Source: an uncultured Cryomorphaceae bacterium
Lineage (GTDB): Bacteria; Bacteroidota; Bacteroidia; Flavobacteriales; Schleiferiaceae
NCBI GenBank assembly: GCA_937120475.1
Contig: CAKZJV010000007.1
Location: 1,008,068 to 1,072,067, forward strand
Direction: 5' to 3'
DNA length: 64,000 nucleotides
Notes under the pieces: generated by a model
What the model saw: only the letters and a program-made list of their open reading frames with translations
The model's database searches: none
Told to the model about the DNA's origin: nothing
Program-made: the position numbers and the translations under genes
Shown here: piece by piece, positions 57,390 to 62,691 of the stretch
How positions within the stretch are numbered: position 1 is the stretch's first letter
Layout of the letters: every line of letters begins with the position of its first letter

Positions 57390-57881
57390 TCAATATTGCT
57401 TCCAATAAACTGTAAATCGTTTTTCTACCACTTCCTCGGATAAACTGTCTTTTTGATATACAAAAAGACCAGCAATGCCATCATAACGGTAAAAATCCGA
57501 AGAATCTATAGCTACATAAAAATTACTGGTTTCACGCGATAACAGCTCCTGAAATGTATATATTCCAGGAAAAATAGTAGATAATGCAACTATAGTATCT
57601 TTAATCAAATACTCCAATTCATACAATTGTAACTCCCCATGTGTATTAATAGGCATGCCTATTTTATGGGTTAGATTATTGGTCATTTTTAAAGAGATAG
57701 CTACATCTGAATTATATAATTTTAAACCTGGCCTATTTCTGGTTTCATTCTGAGTAACAAGTTCCTGAAATTCAACCTCAACGGCTTCCTTAGTCTTTTT
57801 GACCTCTGGTCCATCTGAATTGCAAGAATCCAAAAATACCAATGCCGTTAAAAGCCAACTAAATCTATAAGCAGTGCGCAT
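57390..57881 (-). CDS. Lipoprotein of unknown function, possible orphan immunity protein
   Basis: 163 residues; signal MRTAYRFSWLLTALVFLDSC with Cys20 as lipobox, then NSDGPEVKKTKEAVEVEF. The mature part is a mixed fold with acidic and aromatic residues (FQELLSRETSNFYVAIDSSDFYRYDG). No family recognised. It sits at the far end of a series of RHS-tip and lipoprotein pairs, and all of these are transcribed in the same direction, which suggests but does not prove a similar role. No RHS remnant was found in the 114 bases before it. Confidence 0.65.
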   Translation of the reverse strand: MRTAYRFSWLLTALVFLDSCNSDGPEVKKTKEAVEVEFQELVTQNETRNRPGLKLYNSDVAISLKMTNNLTHKIGMPINTHGELQLYELEYLIKDTIVALSTIFPGIYTFQELLSRETSNFYVAIDSSDFYRYDGIAGLFVYQKDSLSEEVVEKRFTVYWKQY

Positions 57882-57995
57882 GAGTTATGGAGAATACCCT
57901 GTATTTGGAACAATTTATAAAAATAGCTTATTTACTGTGGGTCGATTTTGTTTACTGCTGGTGGCATTGTAAATATAAATACGGAGAAAACACCT

Positions 57996-58499
57996 TTATT
58001 CCCGCTTCCTAATCTCAGACAGATAAGCTCTATTACGATCGCTTAGTTTCTCTTTGTTTTCTTTTGCCCAAGTAAATATTTCAATAGTTCTGGAAGAACT
58101 TGAATAGTTTTGAGATTGACGCATATAACTTGACTGGAACAATAACAAGCATAAATAATCGTAAGCCTTGTTTGAGATCAAAACCCCATCAGGGTAACCT
58201 CGATCAACTTCTTCTTTGTGGCACCGAAGTAAGGCTTTTAAGGATACCTCTTCAAAAAAATCAGGACAAGTGTGTTGAAGTTGAATTAAAATTGGCAAAT
58301 AGAAATTATCTAGAACTCCCAGGATACTATCAAACTTTCCAGATGTCTCAATTAGTGTATTGATTTGTTTTAATTGGTCCAGAGATTCGCACTTAACCTC
58401 AGAAACATTAATAGATATTCTATCATTCTGTACAGAGGCTTCATTACAACAAGTTATGACAACTAAAGGCAGGATAAGTAAACTCTTTAAGAACTTCAT
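57996..58499 (-). CDS. Lipoprotein of unknown function, candidate immunity protein D
   Basis: About 167 residues from MKFLKSLLILPLVVITCC, with adjacent cysteines at 17-18 as lipobox. The rest is helical with charged turns (CHKEEVDRGYPDGVLISN). It begins 17 bases after the stop of a short RHS-tip remnant (tip D, about 58,515-58,560), the same arrangement as the other tip and lipoprotein pairs here. Immunity is an inference from that arrangement. Confidence 0.65.
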   Translation of the reverse strand: MKFLKSLLILPLVVITCCNEASVQNDRISINVSEVKCESLDQLKQINTLIETSGKFDSILGVLDNFYLPILIQLQHTCPDFFEEVSLKALLRCHKEEVDRGYPDGVLISNKAYDYLCLLLFQSSYMRQSQNYSSSSRTIEIFTWAKENKEKLSDRNRAYLSEIRKRE

Positions 58500-58514
58500 C
58501 ACTAAAATTTTACA

Positions 58515-58757
58515 GTTATTCTCCGTCCAAGTGCAGTGGAACGCCTTTGTATTCCTCCTGGATGAGTGTAAACCTAATTCATCTTGGTATTCTTTTCCAT
58601 TGGACAGGTATTTATGTGCAGTCTGCGTAGCTACCCCATAATCGGTTCCTTTATGTTCAAGACCAAAAGGATAGTAGTTGTGCTGTTACTTGATCTCGCT
58701 TACCTCCACGGCCTCATCTTCGTTGTAATCACTGAAGGCCAGGTTGGTAAGTTAATT
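58515..58757 (-). pseudogene. Broken RHS core fragment joined to a toxin-tip remnant (tip D)
   Basis: Read on the minus strand it gives FSDYNEDEAVEVSEIK, a TAA stop (58,686-58,688), QHNYYPFGLEHKGTDYGV and YLSNGKEYQDELGL, the RHS core just before the hypervariable tip. The intact RHS protein at the right end has SEITQQHNYYPFG at this place, so the stop is a mutation. A short segment in another frame follows, FTLIQEEYKGVPLHLDGE and then TAA, which looks like the natural C-terminus of an old toxin tip. Most of the tip is deleted. Confidence 0.7.
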
Positions 58758-58932
58758 TTTGCTTGTAAATCAATAACCAAATCTTTGAACATTTTCTTCA
58801 AACACCCCTATAAGACTATCTTTTATGGGATGGTCCGATTGGTAATGTTGCAGGCTATCTAATATTTGGGCAAAGGGAAGATCCATAGGCTCTTCATATT
58901 CCATTAAGCTTAATAAATACCTTTTATCGATA
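58645..58932. repeat. 288-base direct repeat, copy 2
   Basis: Identical base for base, by eye, to 61,925-62,212. It spans the end of an immunity-like gene and the RHS core fragment with the shared stop. Confidence 0.9.
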
Positions 58933-59321
58933 TCTTCATTAGCTTCAAGGATCTTCATGTAATCGCTAAAATGATAACAAAAACCTGCAACTAATATATC
59001 TCTGGCAATTTCTGAATAGGTAGATTCCCCATGTTGAACAAGAACACTATCACCACCTACCATAACTATTTCATGATCAGGGGAAGGATATTTTTTTGAC
59101 CACTTACAACCCCGATCGAATGCACACAGGAACTTTTCCAGATCAGAGAATGATACTACCTCTGCTTGCATTTCAGCTACTTTTCTAACTATTTCTTTAT
59201 CACACTTATCACATTTACTTTCTTGGACCCGTGTCTTTTCTTTCGTACTAGTCTTATTCTGCTTATTGTTGCAGGAAAAAATGACAGCCAAGAAAAAAAT
59301 TATCAAAAGAATACGTTTCAT
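58770..59321 (-). CDS. Immunity-like lipoprotein A' (paralogue of the gene at 62,050)
   Basis: 183 residues with lipoprotein signal MKRILLIIFFLAVIFSC (Cys17), then NNKQNKTSTKEKTRVQES and CDKCDKEIVRK. The first 40 and the last 55 residues nearly match the 62,050 protein (the last 50 are encoded by an identical stretch), while residues about 45-125 differ strongly. The two CxxC-spaced cysteines are kept in both. It follows a short remnant of an RHS tip and precedes an RHS core fragment. Immunity toward an RHS toxin is inferred from context. Confidence 0.75.
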   Translation of the reverse strand: MKRILLIIFFLAVIFSCNNKQNKTSTKEKTRVQESKCDKCDKEIVRKVAEMQAEVVSFSDLEKFLCAFDRGCKWSKKYPSPDHEIVMVGGDSVLVQHGESTYSEIARDILVAGFCYHFSDYMKILEANEDIDKRYLLSLMEYEEPMDLPFAQILDSLQHYQSDHPIKDSLIGVFEENVQRFGY

Positions 59322-59405
59322 AAATTTTAAATTTTAATAAGTATCAGTGCTGCCGTTTCCTATCAAGTTTACATTCTGCAACATCTGCCGTGTAGAACTT
59401 ATTAT
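59194..59405. repeat. Second homologous arm of the duplicated RHS cassette, copy 2
   Basis: Closely similar to 62,471-62,691 with a few substitutions and a short length difference. It covers the start of the immunity-like gene and the end of the RHS tip. Confidence 0.75.
59334..59405 (-). pseudogene. Remnant of the RHS tip A C-terminus
   Basis: On the minus strand the last 23 codons read STRQMLQNVNLIGNGSTDTY and stop, against STRQMLQNVSLIGNGSPDTY in the intact RHS protein. The rest of the tip is missing. The remnant precedes immunity-like gene A' exactly as the intact tip precedes its paralogue. Confidence 0.75.
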
Positions 59406-59486
59406 GGGTTATACAAATACTTATGCGTAACACCCTTCTTAGCTGGGTATGGAGAAGAAACTCGGGCAAGCTAAAGGGATGTGCCT

Positions 59487-59536
59487 AAAAAAAAACGGCC
59501 CGTCTGCCGTCAGGAAGGCTACTGGGCCGGGTTTTT
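59487..59536 (-). terminator. Terminator-like hairpin after immunity-like gene C
   Basis: Outer stem CGGCCC / GGGCCG with a long loop containing GCC...GGC, and nine T on the minus strand, 7 bases past the stop at 59,543. It separates two cassettes. Confidence 0.55.
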
Positions 59537-59542
59537 CAACAT

Positions 59543-59956
59543 TTATTTTGGTAGTCGAGTTAATAAAATTGTATCCGGCAAAAAAGGATGACCGTTCTCT
59601 TTTATAATCAGCATTAGCTGATTATCTATAGCTAGAATATTGATATTTCTTGATTCTTCATCGTAACAACTCGTCATTATACCTGTAAAGATATTTTGTT
59701 TGTCAAGCTTAAGCTTTAGGGAGGCACCCTCATCTGACAGGCAACAATCTATCCTTTTTCCTTCTTGTATTACAAAGCAATGTGTTCCAGTAACCTGTTG
59801 CTCTTTTTGCCGTAATTCAACCGTCAAGTTTTCTGTTTGATCTCTATATTTTCCAGTTACATCAACCTTTGATTGCACCTGATTGATATTGCTGCATAAA
59901 GTCAGTAAAAACAGTAACACGATAACTATTAATATTCGGAGTGTCAAAATCATCAT
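59543..59956 (-). CDS. Candidate immunity lipoprotein C
   Basis: 137 residues; the signal ILTLRILIVIVLLFLLTLC ends in a cysteine (about 22) with NINQVQSK after it. A small beta-rich domain follows (VDVTGKYRDQTENLTVEL, DEESRNINILAIDNQ). Its ATG overlaps the stop of orphan tip C as ATGA, the tightest tip-to-immunity junction in the locus. No family recognised. An adjacent in-frame ATG one codon later is possible. Confidence 0.7.
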   Translation of the reverse strand: MMILTLRILIVIVLLFLLTLCSNINQVQSKVDVTGKYRDQTENLTVELRQKEQQVTGTHCFVIQEGKRIDCCLSDEGASLKLKLDKQNIFTGIMTSCYDEESRNINILAIDNQLMLIIKENGHPFLPDTILLTRLPK

Positions 59957-60180
59957 TTGTAATTAAAGCTATTAACTCTATTTTGCCAACCTTTCAAAAA
60001 TTTCCCTAAACGCGGATTCCTTTCAACTAACTCATGATATCTACACAACCTCTCTTGTTTGTATAAATAAAACATATCTCCACCACCATAAGAATCGATC
60101 AAGTTATTGATTGATCCAACCGATCCCTTTAACCCGAAGACCCCTGTGGTTCTTCCTAATACGCTTCGACCACCATTTTT
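59953..60180 (-). pseudogene. Orphan RHS-type tip C (75 codons)
   Basis: An open frame without a good start, from a TGA at 60,181-60,183 to a TGA overlapping the next ATG. It reads NGGRSVLGRTTGVFGLKG, then SINNLIDSYGGGDMFYLYKQ and ends GWQNRVNSFNYK. Upstream of the stop the same frame continues with HLGETLTEEDALTLVQQ and VFNYESGMAGHHS (about 60,184-60,280), which may be older coding sequence. A terminal basic-aromatic end and the immediately overlapping lipoprotein gene argue for a displaced toxin tip. The activity is not recognised. Confidence 0.55.
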
Positions 60181-60283
60181 TCAGCTATGGTGGCCGGCCA
60201 TACCGCTTTCGTAGTTGAATACCGACTGTTGTACCAGGGTGAGGGCATCTTCTTCGGTAAGGGTTTCACCCAGGTGGGATCAG

Positions 60284-60727
60284 CTAAAGCTTGAAGTTAA
60301 ATACTTGCTCATACGCTAATTTTACCGCAGTTCCTCCTTGTATAGCTGGCTTCCATTTATCCATAACTTGAATAACACGCTTCGCCTCTTCATCAAGTAT
60401 AGGATGTGCGGATTGTATTATTTCCACTTCATCCACACGTCCATCCGTTTGGACAACATATTTTACAATAACCACACCTTCTATACTATCCCTTATGGCT
60501 GATTTTGGATATTTCAATTCCCGGTGTATGTAATTACTTATTCCTATTTCACCTCCAGGATACATAGCCCATTTTTCTATCAATGAAAACCCATGGCTTT
60601 CTTTGTTAGGATTAACCTCTTGATACTCTTCCTGTGCAAGTGTCAGTACAGGAAGGAAGAGTGATAAAAAAACCATGATATTTACCGCACTACTATTCTT
60701 TATTGTAGATAATCTTAATGAGTTCAT
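60284..60727 (-). CDS. TonB C-terminal-domain protein, exported
   Basis: About 147 residues from the ATG giving MNSLRLSTIKNSSAVNIMV; the start overlaps the previous gene by 35 bases, and another ATG at 60,676 gives a shorter signal peptide. After the signal (FLPVLTLAQ) comes a TonB_C fold: KYPKSAIRDSIEGVVIVKYVV, TDGRVDEVEII and KWKPAIQGGTAVKLAYEQ. It has no Pro-rich spacer or cytoplasmic anchor. It lies among RHS tips and lipoproteins, so it may be an immunity or accessory protein rather than an energy transducer. Confidence 0.8.
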   Translation of the reverse strand: MNSLRLSTIKNSSAVNIMVFLSLFLPVLTLAQEEYQEVNPNKESHGFSLIEKWAMYPGGEIGISNYIHRELKYPKSAIRDSIEGVVIVKYVVQTDGRVDEVEIIQSAHPILDEEAKRVIQVMDKWKPAIQGGTAVKLAYEQVFNFKL

Positions 60728-61013
60728 TGTACTTGGGATTCTCTGAGTCAAATTTAACTAACACACTATCTCCTGCCTCATACGTAGCAGTGTACGACCT
60801 TTCAAGCTTATTCTCATATACTCCGTTGAAAATTGAAGTTTTTCTTGGGAAACTATAATATACTCTTAATTTATAATAACCTCTGCCCCAATGAATATGT
60901 CTAGTACTATCTACGTGCGCAACGACATAATCAGGGTTATCTATTGTAGTTCTTGAGCAACCACAGATAAACGTGAAAAATGTAAGAAAAAGTAAGAGCA
61001 ATATTCGATTCAA
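60693..61013 (-). CDS. Candidate immunity lipoprotein B
   Basis: 106 residues with signal MNRILLLLFLTFFTFICGC (Cys19) then SRTTIDNPDY. The remainder is a compact beta domain (YKLRVYYSFPRKTSIF, YEAGDSVLVKFDSENPKYNE). It begins 3 bases after the stop of RHS tip B. The fold recalls DUF3592-like surface domains in texture only. Immunity is inferred from context. Confidence 0.68.
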   Translation of the reverse strand: MNRILLLLFLTFFTFICGCSRTTIDNPDYVVAHVDSTRHIHWGRGYYKLRVYYSFPRKTSIFNGVYENKLERSYTATYEAGDSVLVKFDSENPKYNELIKIIYNKE

Positions 61014-61016
61014 AAC

Positions 61017-61703
61017 TTATTGATTTCTATAATCTTCTGCTGCTTGTCGCTGCCAATTACTACCTGTATACCTTCCGCTACTCTTTTTTAGAAAAGCGTT
61101 CCACGAGTTCCGAGGAACAGTTGATCTTTGAGGTAACAACAACTGCGAACTTGGGACTGGTAAGGACCATGTACTTGGACTGCTTGTGTTTGGACTAAGT
61201 GTTGTCTGGAGAAGAGGTCCTGCGGTTCCACCAGTCACATCTAAAGCCATAATTATATATGCATCAGCAAGCATCAAGTTTCCCATTGTGTGCCCGTAAG
61301 TCATCCAATAGTCATGGCTATTTAGGATACCAAAATTACCTTTTGCTTCACGACTTTTTATGAACCTTGCAATTGGATTATCGGTGGACAGAATACTTGA
61401 CCTTACTGCTAGATCTCGATCGTTATAGATATGACCAGTATTATTGTTGGTGCCAATTGATGGATTAGAAGTTTGGTAACCCCCACTGGGTGTGATGGTT
61501 GACTCTGCGAGCCTATTAGTTTCCCGAGTAGTTGATCCATCAGCATTATAATAAATCGCCTCCCCTGTATTCTCATCAATTGCACTGCCTTGCTCACCTC
61601 TATAAGTTCCAGATTTTCCTTGATCCGTTAAATCCTGCTGGCTATGCACGTCAGGATCATAACTCATGCTTCCGTCTTCACCTTCCACCCAACCTTCAAA
61701 CAA
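61017..61703 (-). CDS. Orphan RHS C-terminal tip B
   Basis: An open frame of 228 residues with no proper start; the frame runs on upstream to 61,817 and there reads FWGVDPLAEQAYNWSVSRFG and NNPISFSDPSGLFEG, the end of an RHS core. It has thus been cut off from its core by a 1-base insertion near 61,800 and, further upstream, by a stop. The tip itself contains a Gly/Ser/Thr-rich linker, HDYWMTYGHTMGNLMLADAY and a basic end NSWNAFLKKSSGRYTGSNW with RQAAEDYRNQ, the texture of a nuclease or DNA/RNA-binding tail. The enzyme class is not recognised. Confidence 0.65.
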   Translation of the reverse strand: MFEGWVEGEDGSMSYDPDVHSQQDLTDQGKSGTYRGEQGSAIDENTGEAIYYNADGSTTRETNRLAESTITPSGGYQTSNPSIGTNNNTGHIYNDRDLAVRSSILSTDNPIARFIKSREAKGNFGILNSHDYWMTYGHTMGNLMLADAYIIMALDVTGGTAGPLLQTTLSPNTSSPSTWSLPVPSSQLLLPQRSTVPRNSWNAFLKKSSGRYTGSNWQRQAAEDYRNQ

Positions 61704-62035
61704 ACCACTCGGATCACTAAATGAAATAGGGTTATTAAACCCAAAACGGGATACAGACCAATTGTACGCCTGCTCTGCCAGCGGATCTACTCCCCAAAAG
61801 CCTTCCAGTTTGGTGATCTAAATTCCGCCAGTCCATTGCCGTCCAGTTCAAGGCTAGCTCATCCTGCAACTCCTTACCATTGTAGAGATACTTATGCGTA
61901 GTCTGCGTGGCCACCCCGTAATCCGTTCCTTTATGTTCAAGACCAAAAGGATAGTAGTTGTGCTGTTACTTGATCTCGCTTACCTCCACGGCCTCATCTT
62001 CGTTGTAATCACTGAAGGCCAGGTTGGTAAGTTAA
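61704..62035 (-). pseudogene. Degraded RHS core fragment upstream of tip B
   Basis: On the minus strand: LAFSDYNEDEAVEVSEIK, TAA stop (61,966-61,968), QHNYYPFGLEHKGTDYGV, QTTHKYLYNGKELQDELAL and MDWRNLDHQTGR, then a frame change of one base (extra C near 61,800) into FWGVDPLAEQAY and onward into tip B. The stop and the flanking sequence are the same as in the fragment at 58,515-58,757. It starts 14 bases after immunity-like gene A. Confidence 0.8.
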
Positions 62036-62212
62036 TTTTTGCTTGTAAATCAATAACCAAATCTTTGAACATTTTCTTCAAACACCCCTATAAGACTATC
62101 TTTTATGGGATGGTCCGATTGGTAATGTTGCAGGCTATCTAATATTTGGGCAAAGGGAAGATCCATAGGCTCTTCATATTCCATTAAGCTTAATAAATAC
62201 CTTTTATCGATA
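61925..62212. repeat. 288-base direct repeat, copy 1
   Basis: Identical by eye to 58,645-58,932. Includes the RHS stop mutation and the last 50 or so codons of immunity-like gene A. Confidence 0.9.
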
Positions 62213-62607
62213 CCCTTATTAGATTCAAGGATTTTCATATAATCAGTGAACATGTAATACAAGTACATAATCGCAATTTCTTGAGCAATTTCCTCATACG
62301 TAGATACTCCACGCTGAAATGCGATACTGTCTTTTCCACTAGCTAATATCACATTTTGCTCATATGGGAATTTTTTAGACCACTTGCAATTTTCATCTAG
62401 AGCACATAAAAATCGATCTAAGTCTTCGTAGCTTATTGAATCTTTTGATTTTTCCAACTTTTCAACAATATCTTTATCACACTTATCACATTTGCTTTCT
62501 TGGACCCGTGTCTTTTCTTTCCTACTTGTCGGACTAGTATTATTCTGCTTGTTGTTGCAGGAAAACATGACAGGCAAGAAAAAAATTACCAAAAGAATAC
62601 GTTTCAT
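62050..62607 (-). CDS. Immunity-like lipoprotein A, partner of the intact RHS tip
   Basis: 185 residues; signal MKRILLVIFFLPVMFSC (Cys17), NNKQNNTSPTSRKEK and CDKCDKDIVEK. Residues about 50-130 form the part that differs from the paralogue at 58,770. Its ATG is 12 bases downstream of the RHS stop, a typical effector to immunity arrangement. Function is inferred: it would protect the cell, at the periplasmic face or surface, against the tip encoded immediately before it. Confidence 0.78.
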   Translation of the reverse strand: MKRILLVIFFLPVMFSCNNKQNNTSPTSRKEKTRVQESKCDKCDKDIVEKLEKSKDSISYEDLDRFLCALDENCKWSKKFPYEQNVILASGKDSIAFQRGVSTYEEIAQEIAIMYLYYMFTDYMKILESNKGIDKRYLLSLMEYEEPMDLPFAQILDSLQHYQSDHPIKDSLIGVFEENVQRFGY

Positions 62608-62691
62608 AAATTTTAAATTTTAATAAGTATCAGGGCTACCGTTTCCTATCAAGCTTACATTCTGCAACATCTGCCGTGTAGAACTTATTAT
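62471..62691. repeat. Second homologous arm of the duplicated RHS cassette, copy 1
   Basis: Matches 59,194-59,405 with few differences; includes the last RHS tip codons and the start of immunity-like gene A. Confidence 0.75.

Noticed and set aside
58584-58862. A 92-codon plus-strand frame repeated almost exactly at 61,894-62,142
   Set aside because: It is antisense to the duplicated RHS core and immunity-like end; its repetition is explained by the DNA repeat, and it has no sensible N-terminus or family.
59487-59536. An insertion-sequence end or attachment site
   Set aside because: The inverted repeat is next to a T run and a gene stop, and there is no transposase or target duplication; a terminator is simpler.
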